NCBI GenBank assembly: GCA_020632885.1
Contig: JACKEQ010000026.1
Coordinates: 21,761 to 85,760 of the forward strand
DNA: 64,000 nt
Direction: 5' to 3'
Origin: Alphaproteobacteria bacterium
GTDB taxonomy: Bacteria; Myxococcota_A; UBA796; GCA-2862545
Part shown: piece by piece, positions 1 through 10,674 of the stretch
How the letters are laid out: the number at the start of each line of letters is the position of its first letter
Numbering within the stretch: position 1 is the first letter of the stretch
Notes under the pieces: model-generated
Database searches by the model: none
What the model saw: only the letters and a program-made list of their open reading frames with translations
Told to the model about the DNA's origin: nothing
Position numbers and translations under genes: made by a program

Positions 1-954
1 TCCCGACACGCCCTCGTCCACCCCGGGGTGTACGGAGGGCGACGCGTCGTCGCAGTCCGCCACCACGCCGACCGGGCGCCGCCGGTAGACGGCCCCCGTG
101 GTGGACGGGTCGAGGCAGGCGAGCTGGGCGATGGTGCCGCCGTAGCCGTCCTCGTCCGCGTCGAGGAACCAGGGCGTGGCCGGGGTGAGGGTGGCATCCG
201 TGTCGTCGCAGTCGTCCGCGCACGCCAGGTAGCCGTCGCCGTCGCCGTCGGTGTCGTCGCCGAACGACACGGGGTCGCAGTCGTCGTCGACTCCGTTGCA
301 GCGCAGGGTCGCGACGTCCTCGTTCACCTCGGGGCTCACGAGGGCCGTGGTGTCGTCGCAGTCGTCGTTCGAGATCACCCAGGCGCCCGGCGGGCTCGTG
401 CACAGGCCGGCGGCGAACGAGGCGGGGTCGCCGTGCCCGTCGCCGTCGGCGTCCTCGTACCAGGTGGTCTCGGGGTTCACGTCCGGGTCGGTGTCGTCGC
501 AGTCGTCGCCGTTGTCGGCGAAGCCCTCCGGGGCCACGCACGCCCGGGCGGTGGGCGCGGCGCCCTGGGGTTGCCCGAACCCGTCGCCGTCGTCGTCGGT
601 GTAGAAGGTGGCCAGGGCCTGCCCGTCGTCCACCGTCCCGTCGCAGTCGTTGTCGATCGCGTCGCAGAGCTCCGGGAGCCCGGCGGCCGTCGTGGGGTCG
701 GTGTCGTCGCAGTCGCCGGCGCACACGCTGACGCCGTCGCCGTCCGCATCCGTGAGGACCTCCTCGGCACCGTCGCAGTCGCTGTCGATGCCGTCGCAGG
801 CCTCGGCAGCGCCGGGGTGGATCGTGGCGTCGCCGTCGTTGCAGTCGGTGCCGCCGAGGGCGGCGTCCTCGTAGCCGTCTCCGTCGGCGTCGACGCGCTC
901 CTGGAAGGCGTTCGGCCCGATGAAGCAGGCGGTGAGGAAGAGGATGGAGGACAA
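1..954 (-). CDS. MopE-repeat lipoprotein, C-terminus beyond window
   Basis: An open frame of 318 codons runs off the window at base 1. It carries repeated motifs of the type DxDxDGY...DCDDxD...PG..E.CDGIDSDCDG, the calcium/metal-binding-like repeat known from MopE-like surface proteins of Myxococcota. No ATG exists in frame. The best start is TTG at 954, five bases after a GAGG ribosome site, giving MSSILFLTAC, a short signal with a lipobox-like LTAC, so an outer-membrane or surface lipoprotein is inferred. The start lies 7 bases after the kinase stop, so the two genes are probably co-transcribed. The repeats are clear; the ligand and role are unknown. Confidence 0.75.
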   Translation of the reverse strand, partial: MSSILFLTACFIGPNAFQERVDADGDGYEDAALGGTDCNDGDATIHPGAAEACDGIDSDCDGAEEVLTDADGDGVSVCAGDCDDTDPTTAAGLPELCDAIDNDCDGTVDDGQALATFYTDDDGDGFGQPQGAAPTARACVAPEGFADNGDDCDDTDPDVNPETTWYEDADGDGHGDPASFAAGLCTSPPGAWVISNDDCDDTTALVSPEVNEDVATLRCNGVDDDCDPVSFGDDTDGDGDGYLACADDCDDTDATLTPATPWFLDADEDGYGGTIAQLACLDPSTTGAVYRRRPVGVVADCDDASPSVHPGVDEGVSG

Positions 955-961
955 GGGGACC

Positions 962-2559
<1,598 letters not shown>

Positions 2560-2563
<4 letters not shown>

Positions 2564-3342
2564 CGGATCACCACGCCCGTGGCCAGGAGCCCTGCGCCCG
2601 CGACGCCGCTGATCACCGCGACCGCGCCGGTGGCGTTGGCCCGCTTGCGGAGGCTGCCCAGCTGGTCGAGCGAGGTGTTCCGGGTGGTGTCGTGGAACTG
2701 GTTGGCGGTGAGCAGGTTCACGGCCAACATGCCGGCGCTCACGGCCAGGAGGGCGCCGCCGCCCGCCATGAACGGCTTGGAGAGACGCCCGAGACCCTCG
2801 GGAGGAGGCTCCACCCAGGGCGGCAGCTCGCCCGGCTGGAGGATCAGGAGCTCGAGAGGGCTACCGGTCGTGCTCCCCACCTGGAGGATGTGGATCGCTC
2901 GGGGGTCCACCGGACCGTCCGGCACCCCATCGACGTAGTGGGTGCCCCCATCGGGGCGCTCGAGGTGCGACGGGCTCTCGCTCGGCGCGATGCGCCGCCA
3001 CGTCGTCTGGATGTCGTGCTCTCGCGGATACACGGGCAGCCCCACGTCGGGCTCGATGCGCCGCGCCGCGAGGAAGTGGGCGGCCGCGAGGCCCTCGTCG
3101 CCCGCCGAGTAGTCCACGATGCCGCGCAACCGGTGGAAACCGGCGGCCAGCTTGGGGCGGATGGGCTCGGCCATGCACTCGAGGGACAGCCGGGCGAGGG
3201 CGACGTTGTCCTGGAAGCCCTCGGCTTCACCGGCCTCCAGCGCCTTCAACGCGCGGTCGAGCCCCTCGGACAGGGCGACGTTGTCGGTGGTGCGGGGGCA
3301 CTCCGCGAATGCTGGGGCCATCAGGGCGAGGAAGGTCCACAT
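2560..3342 (-). CDS. secreted/membrane protein of unknown function upstream of kinase
   Basis: 260 residues from ATG at 3342, chosen because it gives a clean signal peptide (MWTFLALMAPAFA then ECPRTTD); the frame stays open 12 codons further upstream. The middle part is helical and Leu/Ala-rich. The C-terminal third has two hydrophobic segments (around GGGALLAVSAGMLAVNLL and VAVISGVAGAGLLATGVVI), suggesting a membrane anchor after a periplasmic domain. It overlaps the downstream kinase gene by 4 bases, so the two are translationally coupled and may act together, for example as a sensor partner. I recognise no family. The AT-richer stretch at about 3415-3475 is the likely promoter area. Confidence 0.6.
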
Positions 3343-3475
3343 CGTGATCACGGTACCTGGACCCGCCTGCGAGGGCAAGAACCGTGAACTTGGGGTCGCC
3401 GAATCCGGAAGCTCATGTCGAAAGCCGATTTCTCTTGATTGTCAGCGTGCTGCGATACAAAATCGCGACAAGCGT

Positions 3476-3504
3476 GCCCGGACGCGCCGGTCAGGTGTCC
3501 GGGC
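3476..3504 (-). terminator. hairpin after endonuclease gene
   Basis: A perfect 8-bp inverted repeat (GCCCGGAC and GTCCGGGC) with a 13-base loop lies 12 bases after the stop of the endonuclease gene on the minus strand. The next bases are T-richer (CGATTTTG). It is a plausible intrinsic terminator, but there is no clean T tract directly after the stem. Confidence 0.45.
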
Positions 3505-3516
3505 CTGTTCGGCCCG

Positions 3517-5220
3517 TCAGAGCGAGCCCACCAGCTCGTCGCACACGATCATGGGGTTGAGGTTGCCCTGGCGGGCGGAGATGGCCGCCGCGCGGGCCTC
3601 CTCGGCGTCGTCGACCGGGTCTGCGGCCGCCCAGCCCTGGAGCAGCGTCCGGTAGGCGGGGTCGAGCGGGATGCCGTACTGCAGCTCGAAGTAGAGCAGG
3701 CTCCGCGCGATGTTCCCGCGATGGTCGGCGCGCGGCTCGAACACCGTGTCGCCGTTCGCGTCGACGCCCAGCCGGCTCCCCCCCGCCGACCAGGTCGGCG
3801 TGCCGACCACGATGCCGAAGGGCAGGTTCCCCCGGCGGGAGTTGGCGTCCGACTCTGTGGGGTAGAGGTGGTACAGGTCGCACTGCGCGGGCGGGGACTG
3901 GGCGCCCTGGCTCTGGGGCCACGTGTGCTCGGTGTTCAGCTCGGTGATCGGGTAGGGCCCGCCGGGCGTGGTGGTCCCGTCCGGCGCCACCTGCACGCCG
4001 GTGTACACGCAGGTCACGAGCCCACCGTGGTTGTCGAGCGTGTCGAACATGTAGAGCCGGGCGGAGGTGTAGTCGCAGGTGAAGGTGCCCGTCAGCGTCG
4101 CCAGCTCGGCCGAGAGCGCTGTGCCCGTGAGCTCGTGGGCGTCGTCCCAGACGCCGGCGTCCGCGCAGGGCTGGCAGTCGGGGGTGCCGTCCAGGTCGGC
4201 GTCGATGTCGCCGGGGTCCACCCCGTCGCAGTCGCTGTCGATGCCGTCGCAGGCCTCGGGTGCACCCGGATGGATCGAGGGGTCGCTGTCGTTGCAGTCC
4301 ACGCCCGCCGGGTAGCCGTCGTTGTCGCCGTCCGTGGTGTCGGTGTCGGCATCGCTGTCCGCATCGGCATCGGCATCGGCATCGCTGTCCGCATCGGCGT
4401 CGGCGTCGCTGTCGGAGTCGCTGTCGGCGTCCGTGTCCGCGTCGCCCCCCGTGAACACATGGGAGCCTGGAGTCGGTGTGCCCGGGCCGGTGATCGTCCA
4501 CTCCCCGTCGGTCCACGTGGTGTTCCCGACGGCCACCCACGGCTGTCGGACGGCCGTCGAGTCGGTGTACTCCCAGAGCTCCCCATCGCCGTCGACGCCG
4601 ATCACCCCGTAGATGTCGACCAGCGTGCCGAGGTGCTTGAGCGCGTACGTGTCGTTGCCGTTCCCGCTGATGGTCGAGTCCTCGAGGTCCGGACCCACGC
4701 CGAAGGCCGCCGTGATCGCCGCGTCGTTCGACCCCACCACGAACACGGATCCGCCGGGCAGATCGAGGGTCGGGAGGGCGACCGAGGCCCCGGTGGTGGA
4801 CCCGTTGGCGTACCGCTCCACGGTGTACTCACCGAGTGCGATGGAGCCTGGCCCGGGGTTGAACAGCTCGACGAGCTTGGGGCTGTTGGCGAGCGGGCTG
4901 TCCACCACCTCGCTGAAGAACAGCGTGGCTCCCGGATCGGTGTCTGCGTCTGCGTCTGCGTCGGCATCGGTGTCCGCGTCGGCATCGGTGTCCGTGTCCG
5001 CATCGGCATCGGTGTCCGCATCGGTGTCGGTGTCCGCATCGGCGTCGGCATCGGTGTCCGTGTCCGCATCGGTGTCCGTGTCCGCATCGGCATCGGTGTC
5101 CGCATCGGCATCGGCATCGGTGTCGGTGTCGGACTCGGCCTCCGTGGGAGTCACGGGGCCGCCGGGGCAGCCGAAGGTCAGGAGCAGCGCGAGCAGCAGG
5201 GGTGTGCGGTTCAAGGGCAC
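3517..5220 (-). CDS. lipoprotein with lamin-tail domain, MopE motif and endonuclease I domain
   Basis: 567 residues. The signal MPLNRTPLLLALLLTFGC carries a lipobox Cys at 18. A pure Asp/Ala/Thr linker follows (31-95), then a lamin-tail-like beta domain (about 98-255: SEVVD...KLVELFNPG...G.YTV), a second Asp/Ser linker (259-295), a single MopE motif (about 298-350, CDGIDSDCDG) and an endonuclease I-type catalytic domain (about 355-567). The nuclease signature is EHTWPQS (H432), CDLYHLYP (D448, H451), N460 and RRGNLPFG, matching secreted non-specific DNA/RNA endonucleases. Expected role: surface-anchored degradation of extracellular nucleic acid. Upstream it is divergent from the Pmp3-like gene. 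Domain calls rest on motif reading; the nuclease motif is strong. Confidence 0.87.
   Translation of the reverse strand: MPLNRTPLLLALLLTFGCPGGPVTPTEAESDTDTDADADADTDADADTDTDADTDTDADADADTDTDADTDADADTDTDADADTDADADADADTDPGATLFFSEVVDSPLANSPKLVELFNPGPGSIALGEYTVERYANGSTTGASVALPTLDLPGGSVFVVGSNDAAITAAFGVGPDLEDSTISGNGNDTYALKHLGTLVDIYGVIGVDGDGELWEYTDSTAVRQPWVAVGNTTWTDGEWTITGPGTPTPGSHVFTGGDADTDADSDSDSDADADADSDADADADADSDADTDTTDGDNDGYPAGVDCNDSDPSIHPGAPEACDGIDSDCDGVDPGDIDADLDGTPDCQPCADAGVWDDAHELTGTALSAELATLTGTFTCDYTSARLYMFDTLDNHGGLVTCVYTGVQVAPDGTTTPGGPYPITELNTEHTWPQSQGAQSPPAQCDLYHLYPTESDANSRRGNLPFGIVVGTPTWSAGGSRLGVDANGDTVFEPRADHRGNIARSLLYFELQYGIPLDPAYRTLLQGWAAADPVDDAEEARAAAISARQGNLNPMIVCDELVGSL
4336..4446 (-). 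repeat. second Asp-rich linker tract in endonuclease lipoprotein
   Basis: About 110 bases of the same 6-bp unit type coding Asp with Ala, Ser or Thr (residues 259-295). It sits between the lamin-tail-like domain and the MopE motif. It uses Ser codons more than the first tract. Confidence 0.8.
4936..5130 (-). repeat. hexanucleotide low-complexity tract coding an Asp/Ala/Thr linker
   Basis: About 195 bases made of imperfect 6-bp units (GCATCG, GTGTCC or GTGTCG on the plus strand) coding alternating Asp with Ala or Thr, residues 31-95 of the endonuclease lipoprotein. It is a likely site of replication slippage. Any change of a whole unit keeps the frame. Confidence 0.85.
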
Positions 5221-5324
5221 CTCGGTGCGTCAGCCTACATGGAAGGCGTGCGCTCCGTGTGCCCGCCGTGCGCGGGGCTTGTCCAGACGGGGCGCGTGAG
5301 CACCTTGAACCCGGGAGGTCCGGC

Positions 5325-5678
5325 GTGGGCAGGTTCATCGGGGTGCTGTTGGGGGCGGTGTTCCCGCCGCTGGGCGTGTTCCTGCTGAAGGGTCTGGCGC
5401 CCGTGTTCTGGCTCAACCTCCTGCTCACCCTCCTGTTCTGGGTGCCGGGGTCGATCCACGCGCTCTGGGTCGTCGCGCACACGCGCACCGATGGGCGGCC
5501 GGCACCGGATGGCGACGCCACCTTCCTCGCCCTGGTGCTCGCGTTCCTCCTTCCGCCGCTCGGGGTGGGTTGGAAGCGCGGGCTCCTGTCGGTGGCGTTC
5601 TGGCTCAACCTCGTGCTCACCGCGTTCTTCTGGGTGCCGGGATCGATCCACGCCCTGTGGGTGGTCACGGACGAATGA
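5325..5678 (+). CDS. tandem Pmp3/YqaE-like membrane protein
   Basis: 117 residues from GTG at 5325, chosen for GGAGG six bases upstream; the frame is open further upstream but reads as non-membrane sequence. The protein is two copies of a short two-helix unit (FPPLGVFLLKG...FWLNLLLTLLFWVPGSIHALWVV and LPPLGVGWKRG...FWLNLVLTAFFWVPGSIHALWVV). This is the Pmp3/UPF0057 small membrane protein family, normally about 50-60 residues with a single unit. The family is linked to membrane potential and salt stress in other organisms. It overlaps the convergent neighbour by 14 bases at the 3' end. Confidence 0.85.
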   Translation: MGRFIGVLLGAVFPPLGVFLLKGLAPVFWLNLLLTLLFWVPGSIHALWVVAHTRTDGRPAPDGDATFLALVLAFLLPPLGVGWKRGLLSVAFWLNLVLTAFFWVPGSIHALWVVTDE

Positions 5679-6426
5679 CGTCCTCCGGGGGCGCGGGGAC
5701 CTGCGAGCGGATCGGGAGGTCCCAGCGCACGAGGAGCTGCGGGCTGACGTGCACGGGATCCATGTCCGGGTAGAACAGCGGCAGGGCCGTGAGCGCGGTG
5801 AGGCCGATCTCCACGGACTCCACGGGCCGGGTGCGCACGCCCATCGAGATCCACGCGAAGTCCGACAGCCCGATCATCGCGCCTACGCTCACGCCGAGCT
5901 TCTCGCCCAGGAGGGGCTTCGTGAACGTCGTGGCGAAGGTGCCGTTGAGCACGGACGCCAGGCTGATACCCACGTCCACCGAGAGCCCCACCTCGACGTC
6001 CTCCGTGACCCGCTGCCAGCGGTACGCCGCCCCCGTGTAGAAGGCGCCCTCCTGCATCAGGAGCCCGAAGGTCGCCGAGCGGCCGTCCGGCGGGCCCGCC
6101 GCGATCCAGCCGAGCTGGTGCATGGAGCGCGAGCTCGCGTAGAGGCCCACCCAGACGCCTGCGCCGAGGCCGTGGACGTCCGAGAACTGCGTGTCGCCGA
6201 AGATGGAGCGGCCCGTGACCTGTGCGGTGACGCCGACCGAGTGGCGCTCGGCGGGTCCCACGAAGAGCGAGGTGCCCGCGTCGACCGTGCCGTAGCCGAT
6301 GGGGGTGCGCGACCCCACGAGCTGGCCGCGCGCCTGGACGTGGCTGCCGAACGGGGCGGGCGTGACGAGGCCGGGCTCGAAGGCGCCGGCGACCGCGAGG
6401 AGGGCGAGCATCAGTAGCAGTCGCAC
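5665..6426 (-). CDS. secreted protein, possible outer-membrane beta-barrel
   Basis: 253 residues with a clear signal peptide (MRLLLMLALLAVAGA). The rest alternates polar and hydrophobic residues with frequent Gly and aromatics (for example SLFVGPAERHSVGVTAQVTG and VGLSVDVGISLASVL), as in small outer-membrane barrels. I recognise no named family. Its ATG overlaps the end of the upstream lipoprotein gene by 16 bases, so the pair is one transcription unit. Confidence 0.55.
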   Translation of the reverse strand: MRLLLMLALLAVAGAFEPGLVTPAPFGSHVQARGQLVGSRTPIGYGTVDAGTSLFVGPAERHSVGVTAQVTGRSIFGDTQFSDVHGLGAGVWVGLYASSRSMHQLGWIAAGPPDGRSATFGLLMQEGAFYTGAAYRWQRVTEDVEVGLSVDVGISLASVLNGTFATTFTKPLLGEKLGVSVGAMIGLSDFAWISMGVRTRPVESVEIGLTALTALPLFYPDMDPVHVSPQLLVRWDLPIRSQVPAPPEDVIRP

Positions 6427-7136
6427 CAGGAGCGGCCCTGGGCCCGTTCCTGGGAGAAGGAGTCCATGCCGCGCCCCTCGATGGACGCGACCTCCGTGCC
6501 GCTCCGCGCCACGATCCCGTCGGCCACGTCGAGCCCGAACGTGGCGAAGCCCGTGTCCAGCGGGAGCACATCGCCCTCGAGACGGTAGAGGGCATCGTCG
6601 ATCCGCACGACGTCCATCGGGGTGCCGTCGACGGAGAGCCGACCGACGACCGTGGTCGGGTCGACCGGCTCGCTGAACAGGACGAACCGCGCCTCCTCCT
6701 CCTGCCAGACGCGGAGCACCCGCGGGATCGAAGGACCGACCGTGAAGCGCGACGTGGCGCTGGTGAGGCCGTGGTCCAGCACGCTCTCGGTGTGGTGGCC
6801 CTGGGTGCGGGCCTCCACGTCCTTCCAGTCGAAAGCGCGGAGCTCCCAGATCCCCGGCGCCAGGGGCTCGCGGGGCGTGATCGTCGCGGTGTCCCCGATC
6901 ACGGCGACGTCGACCTCCACCTCGCGACCGTCACCCTCGAGCACCACCATGCCGATGGCCTCGAGCTCACGGTCCCACTGCCCGGTCTGGACCGTGAACG
7001 GCCCCGTCGGCGATACGGCCGTGGCTCCGTCGAGTGGCCAGATGCCCGGGTAGCACGTGCACCACGAGCACGCCGAGCCCACCGCGACCCCCACCGCCGC
7101 CATCGTCGCGAGGGCCGTCAGCCACCAGATCCTCAT
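6411..7136 (-). CDS. lipoprotein with Ig-like (Big_5-type) domain
   Basis: 241 residues from ATG at 7136, preceded by GGGAGGAGG at good spacing. The signal ends in a possible lipobox (VGSAC) followed by the Cys-rich stretch SWCTCYPG. Residues about 32-115 (PLDGATAVSPTGPFTV ... PGIWELRAFDW) resemble the Ig-like domains that describe boundary values in deltaproteobacterial surface lipoproteins. The remainder is beta-rich. It is co-directional and overlapping with the small barrel-like gene, so the two may form an envelope pair. Function unknown. Confidence 0.55.
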   Translation of the reverse strand: MRIWWLTALATMAAVGVAVGSACSWCTCYPGIWPLDGATAVSPTGPFTVQTGQWDRELEAIGMVVLEGDGREVEVDVAVIGDTATITPREPLAPGIWELRAFDWKDVEARTQGHHTESVLDHGLTSATSRFTVGPSIPRVLRVWQEEEARFVLFSEPVDPTTVVGRLSVDGTPMDVVRIDDALYRLEGDVLPLDTGFATFGLDVADGIVARSGTEVASIEGRGMDSFSQERAQGRSWCDCY

Positions 7137-7245
7137 CGAGCCTCCTCCCGTGCCGTCTCCTGCTTGCCATGCCTTACCGCCGCCTGCTGACAATCTGCAC
7201 GTCCGATGCCCGCGACGTGAGCGGGCACACGCCTAGATTGTCCCC

Positions 7246-8394
7246 ATGCGCCACCTCCGCCGACTCGCCCTGCTCGCGTTCCTCGCCGCCCTCGCACCCG
7301 TCCTGGGCGCGCTGCTCTGGATGGTCACCGGACCCTCCCTGGAGGCCCGGTCCGCGGCGCTCCTCGCGGGGCAGGCGGCCGCATGGGAGGACCCCGACAC
7401 GCGCGCCCGCACGACTGCCGAGCTGCGCCGCATGAACCCGGAGTGGGACTTCATGCGCCGCACCTTCCTGGTGCTCGCCGCCGCGGACCGGGCCCTCGCG
7501 CATCCCGAGGAGGCCGACCGCTGGCTCGCCCTCGCGGACGACGTGATCGACTCCACCCTCGCGGACGAGGCGGCGTTCGGTCACCGGCACTTCCTGCTCG
7601 ACTACGCCGGCGCGAAGCCGTGGGTGGACCCCGCGCGCCGGAGCCTGTTCGTGGACGGTGAGATCGCCCTGATGCTCGGGGCCCGCCGCCTGGTGCGGGA
7701 CGACCCGCGGCTCGCCGGCCTCCACCGGTCGCGGGTGGCCCGCGTGGCCGCGAGCTTCGACGCCGCACCTGCCGGGCTGCCGGAGTCCTACCCGGACGAG
7801 GCCTGGCTCTTCTGCGTCACCAACGCGCTGGTGGGCGTGCGGATGGCCGACGTACTGGACGGCACCGACCACCAGGCGCTGGTGGACGGGTTCCTCGCGC
7901 GGGTCCCCGGCCTGCTGCACCCCGCGTCGGGTCTGCTGAACAGCGAGGTGACCTCGGCGGGCGCCGCGCTGGACGGTCCCGAGGGCTCGAGCCTCTGGCT
8001 GGTCGTCACCAACCTCGCCGTGCTCGACCCGACCCTCGCGAACGCCCAGTACGACGGGGCCGTGCGCGACCTGTACCACGAGGCCCTCGGGCTCGGCTGG
8101 GCCAGCGAGTGGGGCCCGACATGGCGCGGCCCCGTCGACGTGGACTCCGGGCCGATCGTGCCCATCCTGGACGCGAGCCCGTCCAGCAGCGGGTTCGCGC
8201 TCCTCGCCACCCGCGCCTTCCGCGACGACCGGCGCCACGCGGCCCTCGCGCGCTCCCTCCGCGCCGCCGACCTCCTCCTCGTACTCGACCCCCGGCTGGC
8301 CGAGCTCGCGGGGAACCCGATGGGCGACGTGATCCTGCTCTACGCGCTGGGACACGGGCCCCTGTGGGATCGGCTTCGCGGTCCGAGCACCTGA
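7246..8394 (+). CDS. membrane-anchored alpha/alpha-toroid-like protein (linalool dehydratase-isomerase-like)
   Basis: 382 residues. An N-terminal hydrophobic segment (about 7-27, LALLAFLAALAPVLGALLWM) works as signal or anchor. The body is helical with motifs NPEWDFMRRTFLVLAAADRAL, PDEAWLFCVTNAL and PSSSGFALLATRA. This pattern recalls the alpha/alpha-barrel of linalool dehydratase-isomerase-type proteins, where conserved Asp and Cys residues line the pocket. Assignment is tentative. The gene starts 109 bases from a divergent lipoprotein gene and lies 40 bases before the peptidase gene, so it may share its transcript. Confidence 0.45.
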   Translation: MRHLRRLALLAFLAALAPVLGALLWMVTGPSLEARSAALLAGQAAAWEDPDTRARTTAELRRMNPEWDFMRRTFLVLAAADRALAHPEEADRWLALADDVIDSTLADEAAFGHRHFLLDYAGAKPWVDPARRSLFVDGEIALMLGARRLVRDDPRLAGLHRSRVARVAASFDAAPAGLPESYPDEAWLFCVTNALVGVRMADVLDGTDHQALVDGFLARVPGLLHPASGLLNSEVTSAGAALDGPEGSSLWLVVTNLAVLDPTLANAQYDGAVRDLYHEALGLGWASEWGPTWRGPVDVDSGPIVPILDASPSSSGFALLATRAFRDDRRHAALARSLRAADLLLVLDPRLAELAGNPMGDVILLYALGHGPLWDRLRGPST

Positions 8395-8434
8395 GCGCGC
8401 GTTAGACGGCCTCCCCGCATGCCCCGGAGGCCCC

Positions 8435-10540
8435 GTGCTGCTCACGCTGCTCGCCTTGCACACCCCGACCCTCGCGCAGGAGGAGGCCACCGGGCCCGCG
8501 CTGCCCGGGCTCGACGGGTCGGACCCGCACCTCTGGCTCGAGGACGTCCTCGGCGAGGAGCCCCTCGCGAAGGTCCGGGCGTGGAACGAGGCGACGCTGG
8601 CCGAGATGCAGGCCGACCCCCGGTTCGACGCGATGAAGGCGCGCGCGCTCGAGGTGCTCTCGTCCGACGCGCGGCTCGCGACGGGCCCTTGGCGCGGCGG
8701 CTTCCAGTACAACTTCTGGCAGGATCCCGAGCACGTCCGGGGCCTGTGGAGGCGGGCGCCGCTCCCGGGCTACCTCGCTGGCGAGCCCGTGTGGGAGGTG
8801 CTCCTCGACGTGGACGCCCTCGCGGAGAAGGAGGGCGAGAACTGGATCTGGCACGGGGCCACCTGCGCGCCCGCCAGCGACCGCTGCCTCGTGGAGCTCT
8901 CGCGTGGCGGGAAGGACGCCAGCGTGGTGCGCGAGCTCGACACGTCCACCCATGCCTTCGTCGAGGGGGGCTTCACGCTGCCGGAGGCCAAGAGCGAGGT
9001 GCGCATGCTCGACGAGGACACCGTGCTGCTCGCCACGGACTTCGGCGAGGGATCGCTGACCGAGTCCGGGTACCCGATGAAGGTGGGCGTGTGGAAGCGC
9101 GGGACCCCGTACGGCTCCACGCCGATCGCGCTCACCGGCCAGCCCAGCGACGTCGCGGTGGGCGGGGTCGACCTGCATCACCGGAAGTCCAGGGTCACCC
9201 TGCTCACGCGGTCGCCGAGCTTCTTCGAGTCCGAGCTGTACGTGCTGGGCGACGGTGAGCCCGCACGGCTCCCGCTCCCACCACGGGCGTGGGTGAGCGG
9301 CCTGTTCGGCCGGGAGCTCCTGGTGATCCTCCAGCAGCCGTGGGAGTACCGGGGCTCCACGTGGAAGCAGGGGGCGCTGGTGGCCTACGACCTCGACTCC
9401 GGGGCCGTGCGAGACGTGCTCGTGCCCGGGGAGGGGGAGTCGATCGAGGGCGTGGAGGTCGGGAAGAAGTCGATCTTCGTGCAGATGCTCGCGAACGTCC
9501 GCGGCGAGCTCCGCCGGGTCCGCCCGAAGGGGAAGGGGTTCGTCACCACCACGGTGGCCCTGCCGGAGAACGGGCAGGTGGCCATCGTGGGGGCCAGCGA
9601 CGACCGTGACGACGTGCTCGTCACCTTCGAGAGCCTCACGCGGCCCGTGACCCTCTTCCACGTCGACGCGAAGGACCGCACGTCGGAGGTGGCCTCCCTG
9701 CCGGCGTCCTTCGACGCGAGCGACGTGGTGGTGGAGCAGAGGTTCGCCACGAGCAGCGACGGCACGAAGGTCCCGTACTTCCTGATGGCCCGGAAGGACG
9801 TGCTCGGCGCGGGCCCGGCCCCCACGATCCAGTACGGCTACGGCGGCTTCCTCTCGGCCATCCTGCCCACCTACTACAGCGACTCCGCCCGGCCCCAGCA
9901 GGGCGCCTTCGCCGGGCCCTTGTGGGTGAAGGACGGCGGCGTGCTCGTGCTCTCGAACATCCGCGGCGGCAGCGAGTACGGCCCCGCGTGGCACGAGGCC
10001 GCCCTGAAGGCCAACCGGCAGCGGGCCTACGACGACTTCTTCGCGATCGGCGAGCAGCTTGTCGCGGACGGGGTGACCACCCCCGCCCAGCTCGGGGCCA
10101 TCGGACGCTCCAACGGCGGCCTGCTCATGGGTGTGGTGATGACCCAGCGCCCCGACCTGTACCGCGCGATCGACTGCGGCGTGCCGCTCCTCGACATGCT
10201 GCGGTTCGACAAGCTCCTCGCCGGTGCGAGCTGGACGGGCGAGTACGGCGACCCCGACGACCCGGAGGAGCGCAAGACCCTCGAGGCCATCAGCCCCTAC
10301 CACAACCTCGACCCCGAGAAGACCTACCCGCGCGTGCTCTTCTACACGTCCACCCGCGACGACCGCGTGCACCCGGGCCACGCGCGCAAGATGGCCGCGG
10401 CGCTCGAGTCGATGGGGGTGCCGTTCTACTACTGGGAGAACATCGAGGGCGGGCACGGCGGTGTGGCCAACCAGGAGCAGGCCGCCCTGCGCATCGCCCT
10501 CGAGCTCCTGTACATGAAGCGGGAGCTGGGCCTGGACTGA
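8435..10540 (+). CDS. prolyl oligopeptidase family serine peptidase (S9A)
   Basis: 701 residues from GTG at 8435, with CCGGAGG just upstream. A signal peptide (MLLTLLALHTPTLA) predicts periplasmic or extracellular location. The N-terminal part (about 25-430) is the beta-propeller with the family opening DPHLWLEDV. The catalytic alpha/beta-hydrolase domain holds GYGGF, RGGSEYG, the nucleophile S559 in GRSNGG, the acid in STRDDRVHP (D642 or D643) and H674 in EGGHGG. Length and order match prolyl endopeptidases that cleave short Pro-containing peptides. Peptide scavenging fits a predatory or proteolytic lifestyle (inference). Confidence 0.93.
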   Translation: MLLTLLALHTPTLAQEEATGPALPGLDGSDPHLWLEDVLGEEPLAKVRAWNEATLAEMQADPRFDAMKARALEVLSSDARLATGPWRGGFQYNFWQDPEHVRGLWRRAPLPGYLAGEPVWEVLLDVDALAEKEGENWIWHGATCAPASDRCLVELSRGGKDASVVRELDTSTHAFVEGGFTLPEAKSEVRMLDEDTVLLATDFGEGSLTESGYPMKVGVWKRGTPYGSTPIALTGQPSDVAVGGVDLHHRKSRVTLLTRSPSFFESELYVLGDGEPARLPLPPRAWVSGLFGRELLVILQQPWEYRGSTWKQGALVAYDLDSGAVRDVLVPGEGESIEGVEVGKKSIFVQMLANVRGELRRVRPKGKGFVTTTVALPENGQVAIVGASDDRDDVLVTFESLTRPVTLFHVDAKDRTSEVASLPASFDASDVVVEQRFATSSDGTKVPYFLMARKDVLGAGPAPTIQYGYGGFLSAILPTYYSDSARPQQGAFAGPLWVKDGGVLVLSNIRGGSEYGPAWHEAALKANRQRAYDDFFAIGEQLVADGVTTPAQLGAIGRSNGGLLMGVVMTQRPDLYRAIDCGVPLLDMLRFDKLLAGASWTGEYGDPDDPEERKTLEAISPYHNLDPEKTYPRVLFYTSTRDDRVHPGHARKMAAALESMGVPFYYWENIEGGHGGVANQEQAALRIALELLYMKRELGLD

Positions 10541-10548
10541 CCCGGGGG

Positions 10549-10564
10549 TGTGTCCGAAGACACA
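10549..10564 (+). terminator. short hairpin after peptidase gene
   Basis: A perfect 6-bp stem (TGTGTC, loop CGAA, GACACA) begins 8 bases after the peptidase stop codon. The stable tetraloop-like geometry suggests a terminator or mRNA 3' end, but no T tract follows. Confidence 0.3.
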
Positions 10565-10674
10565 GGGTGGACTGTGGGAATCCGCCCCCTGCCCGGCGCG
10601 CGGGCGATCCGATAGCCGTGGGAAGGCCGCCGCCCCGTGAGGGGTCGTGGGTCCACCTTCGGCCCGGAGTCCAC

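Noticed and set aside
4336..5130. CRISPR-like periodic repeats
   Set aside because: The unit is 6 bp, unspaced and in frame, and codes an Asp-rich linker. There are no spacers and no cas genes.
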